DNA from: an uncultured Oscillospiraceae bacterium
Lineage (GTDB): Bacteria; Bacillota; Clostridia; Oscillospirales; Oscillospiraceae
Direction: 5' to 3'
Assembly: GCA_944385545.1 (NCBI GenBank)
Contig: CALWXQ010000004.1
Span: 1 to 56,367 of the forward strand
DNA length: 56,367 bases
Positions 1 through 6,790 of this stretch are shown here, in pieces; positions within the stretch are counted from its first letter, which is position 1; each line of letters opens with the position of its first letter. A program made the position numbers and the translations under genes. The notes beneath the pieces were generated by a model. The model was not told where the DNA came from. It saw nothing but the letters and a program-made list of their open reading frames with translations, and did not search any database.

Positions 1-891
1 GTAGTAGGGCGCCCAGTTGATCCGGGAGGAGACGATGAAGGTGTTGGGGCAGGCGGAGATGGTGGAGCCGTTGTAGGAGACGTTGGGCACGCCGGCGGTT
101 TCGCAGGCGGTGGGAGCGCCCATGGAGTCGGCGTGCTGGCTGATGAGCTTGCAGCCGTTGGAAATCAGCTTGTTGGCGGCTTCCTTCTCGGCGGTCTCGT
201 CATACCAGGAGCCGGTGAAGGTCACTTCCATGGTCACGCTGGGGCAGACGCTCTTGGCGCCCAGGTAGAAGGCGGTGTAGCCGGAGATCACTTCCGCGTA
301 GGTGAACGCGCCTACATAGCCCATCTTGGCCTCCTCGGCGGTGAACTGACCGGCCTCGATCATCTCGTTGAGCTTCATACCGGCGGCCACACCGGCCAGG
401 TAGCGGCCCTCATAGATGGAGGCGAAGGCGTTGTGGTAGTTGCTCAGGCCCTCGGTGTGGGCCTTGGTGCCGGTGGCGTGGCAGAACTGAACCTCGGGGA
501 ACTCCTTGGCGGCCTGGATCATGTAGTCCTCGTGGCCGAAGCTGTCGGCGAAGATCACGGTGCAGCCGTCGTCTACCAGCTCGCAGGCGGCGTCATAGCA
601 CTCCTGGCCCTCGGGGATGTTGGTGCGGAACACGTACTGCTCCTGGGTCAGGCCCAGGGCGGCGCAGGCCTCCTCGGCGGCGTTCATGAAGTTCAGGTCG
701 TAGGTGGAGTTCTCGTCATGCAGGAAGATGAACCCAACCTTGATGTCGGCAGCGGCAGCGCCGTCCGTCTGGACAGGGGTGGTCTCGCCCTCTCCCTGGG
801 TAGCGGCGGGGGCGTCGGAACCGGCGCCGCAGGCGGCGAACAGGCTCAGGCACAGCGCCAGGGTCAGAACAATGGCAGTGAGCTTTTTCAT
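1..891 (-). CDS. BMP/PnrA-family substrate-binding lipoprotein (3' end outside window)
   Basis: Substrate-binding lipoprotein of the basic membrane protein (BMP/PnrA) family, which in characterised members binds purine nucleosides for an ABC importer. The start codon at 891 follows an AAGGAG site. The protein opens with a lipoprotein signal peptide (MKKLTAIVLTLALCLSLFAAC, lipidated Cys21 in the box LFAAC), then a low-complexity Ala/Thr/Glu linker, then the BMP fold with the phrases KVGFIF near residue 50 and FADSFGHEDY near 110. About 297 residues are visible; the family is usually 340-380 long, so the C-terminus lies beyond position 1. It starts 44 bp after xpt on the same strand, so the purine salvage gene, the binding protein and the upstream guanine riboswitch probably form one transcription unit. 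A purine nucleoside ligand is inferred from this context. Confidence 0.88.
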   Translation of the reverse strand, partial: MKKLTAIVLTLALCLSLFAACGAGSDAPAATQGEGETTPVQTDGAAAADIKVGFIFLHDENSTYDLNFMNAAEEACAALGLTQEQYVFRTNIPEGQECYDAACELVDDGCTVIFADSFGHEDYMIQAAKEFPEVQFCHATGTKAHTEGLSNYHNAFASIYEGRYLAGVAAGMKLNEMIEAGQFTAEEAKMGYVGAFTYAEVISGYTAFYLGAKSVCPSVTMEVTFTGSWYDETAEKEAANKLISNGCKLISQHADSMGAPTACETAGVPNVSYNGSTISACPNTFIVSSRINWAPYY

Positions 892-935
892 TTTCTTTTT
901 CTCCTTTTTGTATGTAAATTTTAAGGATACACAAT

Positions 936-1511
936 TCATTGGCGGCGGAACAGGATCCCGTTATCGTCCATCCGGTCGATGATGGCCAGGGACTCCACCC
1001 GGACGCCCTGGGTCCGCAGACCGTCGCCGCCGCCCTGGAAGCCCTTCTCTATGGCGGCGGCCACGCCCACCAGTTCCGCGCCGGCCTGGCGGATCAGCTC
1101 CATCAGACCCCGCAGGGCATGTCCGTTGGCAAGGAAATCGTCCACCAGCAGGATCCGGTCACCGGGGCGCAGATAGTTCCGGCTGACCACAATGTGGTAG
1201 TCCGTATTGTGGGTGAAGGAATGAACGGTGGAGGAATAGACCGCCCCGTCAACATTGCTGGTCTTGTGCTTTTTGGCGAAGACCATAGGCACCTGCATGG
1301 CCATCCCCGCGGCGGCGGCAATGGCGATGCCGGAGGCCTCGATGGTCATGATCTTGCTCACCCCTTCGCCGGCGTAGAGCCGGGCGATCTCCCGACCCAT
1401 CTGGGCCAGGAACCGGGTGTCGATCTGCTGATTCAGGAAGCTGCCCACCTTCAGAATCCCGCCGGGGAGCACCTGCCCCTCCTGCAGGATCTTTTCTTCC
1501 ATGAGCCTCAT
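936..1511 (-). CDS. xpt: xanthine phosphoribosyltransferase
   Basis: Converts xanthine and PRPP to XMP in purine salvage; cytoplasmic. The 191-residue product has the usual Xpt length and carries the PRPP-binding loop ILLVDDFLANGHA near residue 125, plus the family N-terminus MRLMEEKI. The start at 1511 is chosen because an AAAGGAGA site sits 7 nt upstream; an ATG 24 nt earlier lies ahead of that site. The gene is preceded by a guanine-type riboswitch and an intrinsic terminator, the standard arrangement for xpt in Firmicutes, and is followed by a BMP lipoprotein gene. Confidence 0.96.
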   Translation of the reverse strand: MRLMEEKILQEGQVLPGGILKVGSFLNQQIDTRFLAQMGREIARLYAGEGVSKIMTIEASGIAIAAAAGMAMQVPMVFAKKHKTSNVDGAVYSSTVHSFTHNTDYHIVVSRNYLRPGDRILLVDDFLANGHALRGLMELIRQAGAELVGVAAAIEKGFQGGGDGLRTQGVRVESLAIIDRMDDNGILFRRQ

Positions 1512-1533
1512 GTAAACGTCTCCTTTCGGTGGC

Positions 1534-1561
1534 AAAAAGGGCAGACTGTTTCCAGCCTGCC
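1534..1561 (-). terminator. riboswitch-controlled terminator upstream of xpt
   Basis: Read on the minus strand, a 9-bp stem (GGCAGGCTG pairing with CAGTCTGCC, one G-U pair) closes a GAAA loop and is followed by five U residues, about 20 nt before the xpt start. It is the expected OFF-state expression platform of the guanine riboswitch. The intervening 65 nt could hold the antiterminator strand, but I could not fold it. Confidence 0.85.
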
Positions 1562-1626
1562 TACCGCATATAACGCCGCGTCAAAACAAAACAATGCACA
1601 CAGGCCATGTGCGCATTTTCGTTTTT

Positions 1627-1697
1627 CACCAATAGTCGTGACTGATCGGCGTCACGGTAGAAACTTTCGGGCCATCCTTCCGAAATTATATCGGCTA
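1627..1697 (-). promoter_or_regulatory. guanine-type purine riboswitch aptamer
   Basis: The minus strand carries the purine aptamer core: TATAAT junction J1/2, a P2 helix (TTTCGG at 1680-1685 pairing with CCGAAA at 1665-1670), the conserved AGTTTCTACC, a P3 helix (GTGAC at 1651-1655 with GTCAC at 1638-1642), then GACTA closing P1. The specificity base (position 74 in the B. subtilis xpt aptamer) is C at 1635, which marks guanine/hypoxanthine rather than adenine recognition. P1 is about 6 bp with G-U pairs. Purines should favour the terminator at 1534-1561. Confidence 0.93.
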
Positions 1698-1718
1698 GTA
1701 TCCTATTTTTATGGGTTC

Positions 1719-1747
1719 ATGGTATACAAAAAATTCACATTTGTCAA
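1719..1747 (-). promoter_or_regulatory. promoter of the riboswitch-xpt unit
   Basis: Minus strand TTGACA (1742-1747), 17-bp spacer, TACCAT (1719-1724), placed about 20 bp upstream of the riboswitch P1 helix. Confidence 0.6.
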
Positions 1748-1834
1748 CAATGTTCCCGAAAATGCGGCAGAATTTTCAATTCTGCCCAAAAAAGACGGTA
1801 TATTTCCGCTGCTTTCCGGCATTTTTCTATCAAT

Positions 1835-1860
1835 AAAAAACCTCCGCCGTTTTCCGGCGG
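1835..1860 (-). terminator. terminator downstream of lysC
   Basis: On the minus strand a CCGCCG/CGGCGG-type stem with an AAAA-rich loop is followed by AGG and six U residues. It lies about 80 bp beyond the aspartokinase stop codon. Confidence 0.8.
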
Positions 1861-1864
1861 CCCT

Positions 1865-1900
1865 CCCCGGGCGCCATCCGGCCCGGGGATCCTTTTTTTT
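1865..1900 (+). terminator. GC-rich hairpin with plus-strand U tract
   Basis: A CCCCGGGC...GCCCGGGG stem followed on the plus strand by eight T residues (1893-1900). No plus-strand gene precedes it, so it may stop antisense transcription before it enters lysC, or act on the minus strand as part of a double hairpin. Confidence 0.6.
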
Positions 1901-1936
1901 CCTGGCGGGAATATCCTTTGGCGGATTTGGGTAGGA

Positions 1937-2668
1937 TTATTCCAAATCCTCCAGGATGGTTCCCGGCTCGCCGGTAAAGGCAGACAGGACTTCCACCTGG
2001 ATGCCGTGATCCCTGGCCAGGATCACGCTGCGGTCGTGGAGCACCTGGGCGCCCTGCTCCACCAGGGTCAGCATTTTCCCGTACCCGATCCGGCCGAATC
2101 GGGTGGCGTCGGGATAAAGCCTGGGATCCCGGTCATACACCCCGTCTACATCGGTAAAGATCTGGCACCGATCCGCCTTCAGCCAGGCGGCCAGGGCCAC
2201 TGCCGTGGTATCCGAGCCGCCCCGGCCCAGGGTAGTGACGTCCCCCTCCGGGTCGACGCCCTGAAAGCCCGCCACCACCACCACTTTCCCGGCGTCCAGC
2301 TCCCGGCGGATTCGGGCGGTATCCACCTCCAGGATCCGGGCGTTGCCGTGGACGCCGTCGGTATGGATCCCCGCCTGCCAGCCGCTTAAGCTCACCGCCG
2401 GATAGCCCATAGCCCCCAGGGCCATGGCCATAAGTCCGGCGGACATCTGCTCACCGGCGGCAAGGTACGCGTCCATTTCCCGGGCGGAGCCTCGGCGGTT
2501 GACTTTGGACGCCTGGGCGATCAGCTCGTCGGTGGTGTCCGCCTGGGCGGAGACCACCAGCACCACCTGGTTTCCCTGCCGAACCAGTCCCGCCGTCCGC
2601 CGGGCGGCGGCGCGGATGCGTTCCAGATCCCCAAGGGAGGTTCCTCCGTATTTTTGCACCATCAGCAT
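1937..2668 (-). CDS. lysC: aspartokinase, catalytic domain only
   Basis: Aspartate kinase phosphorylates L-aspartate, the first step toward lysine/DAP, threonine and methionine. Seen: the N-terminal KYGGTS motif, VVSAQADTTDELI near residue 40, GRGGSDTTAVALA near 150 and FTDVDGVYDRDPR near 170, covering the whole amino-acid kinase fold. The protein stops at 243 residues, where ordinary aspartokinases (about 400 residues) continue into two ACT domains that sense lysine or threonine. The stop is followed directly by terminators, so no hidden ACT coding sequence lies downstream. The start at 2668 has GGAGG 8 nt upstream. The neighbouring minus-strand gene encodes a stand-alone ACT protein, separated by a terminator. 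Confidence 0.92.
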   Translation of the reverse strand: MLMVQKYGGTSLGDLERIRAAARRTAGLVRQGNQVVLVVSAQADTTDELIAQASKVNRRGSAREMDAYLAAGEQMSAGLMAMALGAMGYPAVSLSGWQAGIHTDGVHGNARILEVDTARIRRELDAGKVVVVAGFQGVDPEGDVTTLGRGGSDTTAVALAAWLKADRCQIFTDVDGVYDRDPRLYPDATRFGRIGYGKMLTLVEQGAQVLHDRSVILARDHGIQVEVLSAFTGEPGTILEDLE

Positions 2669-2725
2669 TTCGCATCCCTCCGGGCCTATCCTATGTCACC
2701 ACCGGCCGAATGGTGCCGAAGACGT

Positions 2726-2755
2726 GAAAACGAGCCGCCCGAAGGGGGCGGCTCG
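2726..2755 (-). terminator. terminator between the ACT-protein gene and lysC
   Basis: Minus strand stem CGAGCC(G)CCC/GGGCGGCTCG with a CTTC loop, followed by GTTTT. It separates the upstream ACT regulator gene from lysC, either as a terminator or as a partial attenuator. Confidence 0.75.
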
Positions 2756-2774
2756 CAGATGGAGCGGAATTGAC

Positions 2775-3215
2775 TCAGCCGGCAAGAACCTCGGCCTTGA
2801 CCACCCCCGGGGTGGTGGTCAGACGGCTCAGCAGTTCCTCCAGGGTTACGGTCAGATCGATGGTTTCGGCGGAGATGGTCACCACCGCGGTGCCGTTGGT
2901 GGGCACAATGGAGTTGATGGTGATGATGTTGGCATGGGTCTGGGCAAAGACCTTCAGGATCTCCGACAGCAGCCCCGGCTCGTCGTGGAGCAGCAGCTGG
3001 AAGGTGACGATCCGGCCGGTCATCATGTTCTGAAAAGGCAATACCGCGTCCCGGTATTTATAAAAGGCGCTGCGGCTGATTTCGGTCATCCGTGTGGCTT
3101 CGTTCACCGTGGCAGCCTCTCCGGTGGACAGCAGCCGCTTGGCCTCCGCCACCTTCAGGAACACCTCCGGCAGGGCGGACGCCTCCACGATATAATACTT
3201 CGGTTTTGTTGACAT
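2775..3215 (-). CDS. pheB: PheB-type ACT domain protein (UPF0735)
   Basis: Small cytoplasmic regulator: an N-terminal helix-turn-helix-like segment (NEATRMTEISRSAFYKYRD, about residues 40-58) followed by a C-terminal ACT domain (FQLLLHDEPGLLSEILKVFA, about 72-91, then NIITINSIVP). Length (146 residues) and order match the UPF0735/PheB family found beside homoserine and aspartate-family genes in Firmicutes. The exact ligand is not established. The start at 3215 has GGAGG 7 nt upstream; an ATG 15 nt earlier has no site of its own. The 190-nt leader contains one copy of the window's palindromic repeat. Confidence 0.88.
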   Translation of the reverse strand: MSTKPKYYIVEASALPEVFLKVAEAKRLLSTGEAATVNEATRMTEISRSAFYKYRDAVLPFQNMMTGRIVTFQLLLHDEPGLLSEILKVFAQTHANIITINSIVPTNGTAVVTISAETIDLTVTLEELLSRLTTTPGVVKAEVLAG

Positions 3216-3233
3216 GACTTGCCTCCTCATGTT

Positions 3234-3354
3234 TAACGAACCGCCGAATCCATCGGCCGCGGCTTATGCCGAAACGGCTTGCGCCACTCCGGCGGCTGCA
3301 AAAAGCGGGAAATCCATACAGGATGCCTCTGCCGGTTTTATCAGTGGTTCTTCA
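3234..3354. repeat. palindromic repeat, copy E (121 bp, in pheB leader)
   Basis: Degenerate member of the family also found at 25875, 33138, 33481 and 46657. The left terminal repeat (3234-3255, ending GAATCCATCG) matches the family length of 22 bp and starts with TA; the right end is the inverse of AAGAACCACTGATAAAACCG. The central hairpin GGAAATCC-ATACA-GGATGCC replaces ATAC/GTAT of copy A by ATCC/GGAT, a compensatory change. It lies between the pheB promoter and its ribosome binding site. Confidence 0.75.
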
Positions 3355-3405
3355 AAAAAAGACGAAAACGTTCCCGCCTGAATAACATTTGTCTACACAT
3401 TATGC

Positions 3406-3433
3406 ATTGTACCACATTTTTCGAAAATTGCAA
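3406..3433 (-). promoter_or_regulatory. putative pheB promoter
   Basis: Minus strand TTGCAA (3428-3433), 16-bp spacer, TACAAT (3406-3411), about 190 bp upstream of the pheB start. The same segment is the upstream region of the plus-strand permease gene at 3465. Confidence 0.55.
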
Positions 3434-3464
3434 CCCCTATCCTGTAATCGAACGGAGGTTTTCT

Positions 3465-4517
3465 ATGCAGACCGGCCCCAAGCGCGTCCTTTCGTACCTG
3501 GCCCTGTTTTTGGGGGTGTGGCTGGGACTGCGGTATGTTCTGCCGCTGTTTTCCCCCTTCCTGCTGGGGCTGGGACTGGCCCTGGCGGCGGAGCCTATGG
3601 TTTCGTTCCTGAATCGCCGGGCCCGGGTGCCCCGTGGGGTCAGCGCGGGCATCGGGGTGAGTATGGCCTTCTGCTTCCTGGCCATGGTGCTGCTGCTGAT
3701 CTGCGCCTTCTTGGTGCGGCAGCTGCGGATGCTGGCGGGGATCCTGCCGGATCTGGAGGGGGCTGCGGCCTCCGGAACCCGGCTGCTCCACAGCTGGCTG
3801 CTGGAGTTGGCGGGCCGCATGCCCCAGAGCGTTCAGCCGGTGCTGCGGGAGAATCTGTCCGCCCTGTTCTCCGACGGAGCGGCCCTGGTGGATGGGCTGC
3901 TGAGCTGGCTGGTGAGCCTGGCGGGGAATCTGCTCAGCCACATCCCGGACAGCGCCCTGGGCCTGGGCACCGCGGTGGTCTCCGGCTTCATGATCTCGGT
4001 GAAGCTGCCTCTGATCCGGCAATGGCTCCGGCGGCGGCTGTCCGGCCAGCGGCTTAAAACCCTGCTGGCCGCGGGGAAACGGATGCGCCGGGCGGTCATC
4101 GGATGGCTGATGGCCCAGTGCAAGCTCATGGGGGTGACCTTCGCCATTTTGCTAGGAGGGCTTTGGCTGCTGAAGATCCCCTATGCCCCGGCCTGGGCGG
4201 CGGGGATCAGCCTGGTGGATGTGCTGCCGGTGCTGGGGACGGGGACGGTGCTGCTGCCCTGGTCGCTCATCTGCCTGCTCCAAGGGGAGGGGGTAAAGGC
4301 CCTGGGCCTGGCCGGGGTCTATGTGATCATCACCCTGACCCGGTCGATGCTGGAGCCCAGGCTTCTGGGGCGGCATCTGGGCCTGGATCCCCTGGTGACG
4401 CTGATGGCCATGTACCTGGGCTATCAGCTCTGGGGGGTAGGGGGGATGCTCCTGGCTCCGGTGCTGGCGGTGGCGGCGGCGCAGCTGGCGCCGGAGGCCG
4501 GCAGGGAGGCCTCTTGA
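3465..4517 (+). CDS. AI-2E/YtvI-family membrane protein
   Basis: Polytopic membrane protein of the AI-2E transporter family (PF01594). In spore formers the YtvI branch is a sporulation integral membrane protein. The 350-residue product has two N-terminal membrane segments (about residues 8-40), a third near 62-82, a soluble central part, then the family's C-terminal block (ILLGGLWLLKIPYAPAWAAG, LVDVLPVLGTG, and LEPRLLGRHLGLDPL) with four or five further segments. The start at 3465 follows CGGAGG by 7 nt; upstream in-frame ATGs (from 3279) have no such site and run through the repeat. It stands alone. Substrate unknown; a sporulation role is inferred from family and from sigK and SpoVB-like genes in this window. 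Confidence 0.85.
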   Translation: MQTGPKRVLSYLALFLGVWLGLRYVLPLFSPFLLGLGLALAAEPMVSFLNRRARVPRGVSAGIGVSMAFCFLAMVLLLICAFLVRQLRMLAGILPDLEGAAASGTRLLHSWLLELAGRMPQSVQPVLRENLSALFSDGAALVDGLLSWLVSLAGNLLSHIPDSALGLGTAVVSGFMISVKLPLIRQWLRRRLSGQRLKTLLAAGKRMRRAVIGWLMAQCKLMGVTFAILLGGLWLLKIPYAPAWAAGISLVDVLPVLGTGTVLLPWSLICLLQGEGVKALGLAGVYVIITLTRSMLEPRLLGRHLGLDPLVTLMAMYLGYQLWGVGGMLLAPVLAVAAAQLAPEAGREAS

Positions 4518-4622
4518 AGGCCGCTCTGTCCCCGATTCGGCAAACAGCGTCTGTTTTCACAGAAAAAGGCCGGAATACACCGGAACCGGCCTCGCATTTC
4601 CTACAAAAATCCATACCGCCTA

Positions 4623-4652
4623 TTGTACATTCCGTTCCCTTTATGCTATAAT
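4623..4652 (+). promoter_or_regulatory. promoter of the recJ operon
   Basis: TTGTAC (4623-4628), 18-bp spacer, TATAAT (4647-4652), 35 bp upstream of the recJ start. A weak GGCCGG/CCGGCC hairpin at 4566-4592 precedes it and may end the ytvI-like transcript. Confidence 0.75.
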
Positions 4653-4686
4653 AAAAAGAAAATGTAATTGCTGGGTGAGTGTAAAG

Positions 4687-6741
4687 GTGAAATACGGTAT
4701 ATGGAATGTGCGCCGTCCGGAGCCGGGGGCCGTCAATGCCCTGGCCGTAGACGGCTATTCCCCGCTGACGGCAATGGTGCTGGCAGCCCGGGGAATCCGG
4801 GACAGTGGGCAGGCCCACAAATACTTAGACTGCGGCGCGCCCCTGGCCGAGCCGCTGTTGATGACGGATATGGACAAGGCGGTTCGGCGGATAAGGCTGG
4901 CCCTGGAGCGGGGGGAGCGGATCGCGGTTTACGGCGATTATGACGTCGATGGCATCACCGCCACCTGTCTGCTGACGGACTTTCTGCGCCGCCGGGGCGG
5001 GGACTGCGTCTGCTACATCCCCGGCCGGCTGGAGGAGGGCTACGGCCTGAACCCCATGGCCCTGGGCCATCTCCATGACCAGGGCGTGAATCTCATCGTC
5101 ACCGTGGACTGCGGCATCACCGCCATTGCCGAGGCGAGGCTGTGCCGGGAGCTGGGAATGGAGCTGGTGGTCACCGACCACCATGAGTGCAAGGAACGCC
5201 TGCCTGAGGCGGTGGCGGTGGTGGATCCTCACCGGCCTGACGGGGGATATCCCCATAAGAATCTGTCCGGCGTGGGGGTGGCCTTTAAGCTGGCCGCCGC
5301 CCTTTGCGGCGATCAGCAGACGGTGCTGGAGAGCTATGCCGATCTGGTCTGCCTGGGCACCGTCGCCGACGTCATGCCCCTGCTGGGGGAGAACCGCACC
5401 TTTGTGGCCAAGGGCCTTGCCGCCCTGTCCCATACCCGCCGCCCCGGACTGGCGGCGCTGATGGCGGAAAGCGGCTGCGATATCGCCGGTCTGAGCGTCG
5501 GCACCATTGGCTATACGCTGGCCCCCCGGATCAACGCCGCCGGGCGCATGGGCCAGATCGATCTGGCTGTGGAGCTGTTCCTTACCGAGGATCCCCGGCG
5601 GGCGGCGGAGGTGGCCCGGCAGCTGTGCGAGTTGAACCGGCTGCGCCAAAGCGTGGAGTCGGAGATCTACCAGCAGGCGGTGGACATGCTCCCCCATGGC
5701 CAGCCTCCGGAGGCCATCGTCCTGGCCGGGGAGACCTGGCATCAGGGCGTGGTTGGCATCGTCGCCAGCCGCATCGCTGAGGAATACGCCTGCCCCACCT
5801 TCCTGATCTGCCTGGACGGCGCCCACGGCAAGGCCAGCTCCCGCAGCTACGGAGGCTTTAACCTGTTTTCTTCCCTGACCGCTCTGTCGCCGCTGCTGGA
5901 AAGCTACGGCGGCCACGAGCTGGCGGCGGGGTTTACCATTACCCGGGCCAACATCCCGGAATTCCGCCGCCGGGTCTGCGCTCTGGCCGCGGACTACTAC
6001 GAGGACGGCGCTCCCCGCACCGCTTTGGACGTGGACTGCGCCGTCCAGCCGGAGCTGCTGACCATTCCCAATATCGACGCGCTGTCGGCCCTGGAGCCTT
6101 GCGGCAACGGCTGCCCCAAGCCGTTGCTGATGCTGAAGGATCTGACCATTGAGCGCATTACCATGGTAGGGGGCGGACGGCATATGCGCCTGCGGCTGCG
6201 GAGCGGACGGCATACCCTGGGAGCCATCTGCTTCTGCGCCACGGCGGAGTCCTTCTTCATTCGTCAGGGGGATCAGGTGGACGTGGCCTTTACCCCCCAG
6301 GTCAACGAGTTCCGGGGAGAACGCAGCGTCCAGCTGAACATTGTGGACATCCGGCCCAGCTGCCACGCTGCGTGCTCGCCGGGAATCTCCGACTACCGGG
6401 CGCTGAAGGAAGACCGGCTCACCCCCGCCGACGCGGCCCGGCTGCTGCCGGACAGGCAGACCCTGGCGCTGGTGTGGCGGTATCTGGCCTCGGAGACCGC
6501 GCCGACGGCGCCGGAATCCCCTCTGTGTCTGTGCCGCAAGATCGTGCGCCGGACAGAAAAGCCCCTGAGCCTGGGCCAGCTGCTGGCCTGCCTGGATATT
6601 TTTCAGGATGTGGGCCTGGTTCAGATCCAGCGGCAGCATAAATGCATCCGAATCTGCCTGTCCCCCGGAGAGGGGAAGGCGGATCTGAACCGGAGCCGTA
6701 CCATGCAGCGGCTGCTGCATGGACTGGAAGGCTCCCGGTGA
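4687..6741 (+). CDS. recJ: single-stranded-DNA-specific exonuclease RecJ
   Basis: 5'-3' exonuclease acting on single-stranded DNA in recombination and repair. DHH-family motifs are visible: DYDVDGITATCLL near residue 90 and VTDHHE near 165, the metal-binding DHH, followed by a DHHA1 domain with GRMGQIDLAVELF and the glycine-rich SYGGHELAAGF near 410, then an OB-fold C-terminal part. The 684-residue length exceeds the bacterial core (about 570) as in other Clostridia. I prefer the GTG at 4687 because translation then begins with MKYGIWN, like other RecJ N-termini; GTG at 4675 would add four residues. It leads a plus-strand group with relA, dtd, an MBL hydrolase and hemZ. Confidence 0.93.
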   Translation: MKYGIWNVRRPEPGAVNALAVDGYSPLTAMVLAARGIRDSGQAHKYLDCGAPLAEPLLMTDMDKAVRRIRLALERGERIAVYGDYDVDGITATCLLTDFLRRRGGDCVCYIPGRLEEGYGLNPMALGHLHDQGVNLIVTVDCGITAIAEARLCRELGMELVVTDHHECKERLPEAVAVVDPHRPDGGYPHKNLSGVGVAFKLAAALCGDQQTVLESYADLVCLGTVADVMPLLGENRTFVAKGLAALSHTRRPGLAALMAESGCDIAGLSVGTIGYTLAPRINAAGRMGQIDLAVELFLTEDPRRAAEVARQLCELNRLRQSVESEIYQQAVDMLPHGQPPEAIVLAGETWHQGVVGIVASRIAEEYACPTFLICLDGAHGKASSRSYGGFNLFSSLTALSPLLESYGGHELAAGFTITRANIPEFRRRVCALAADYYEDGAPRTALDVDCAVQPELLTIPNIDALSALEPCGNGCPKPLLMLKDLTIERITMVGGGRHMRLRLRSGRHTLGAICFCATAESFFIRQGDQVDVAFTPQVNEFRGERSVQLNIVDIRPSCHAACSPGISDYRALKEDRLTPADAARLLPDRQTLALVWRYLASETAPTAPESPLCLCRKIVRRTEKPLSLGQLLACLDIFQDVGLVQIQRQHKCIRICLSPGEGKADLNRSRTMQRLLHGLEGSR

Positions 6742-6790
6742 CGTTTTTCAATGCCACGATATGCCCCTCCAGGAAAGAGAGCTGAATCAC

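Noticed and set aside
133-924. A 263-codon plus-strand open frame at the left edge
   Set aside because: It is the complement of the BMP lipoprotein gene, which has a signal peptide, ribosome site and family motifs.
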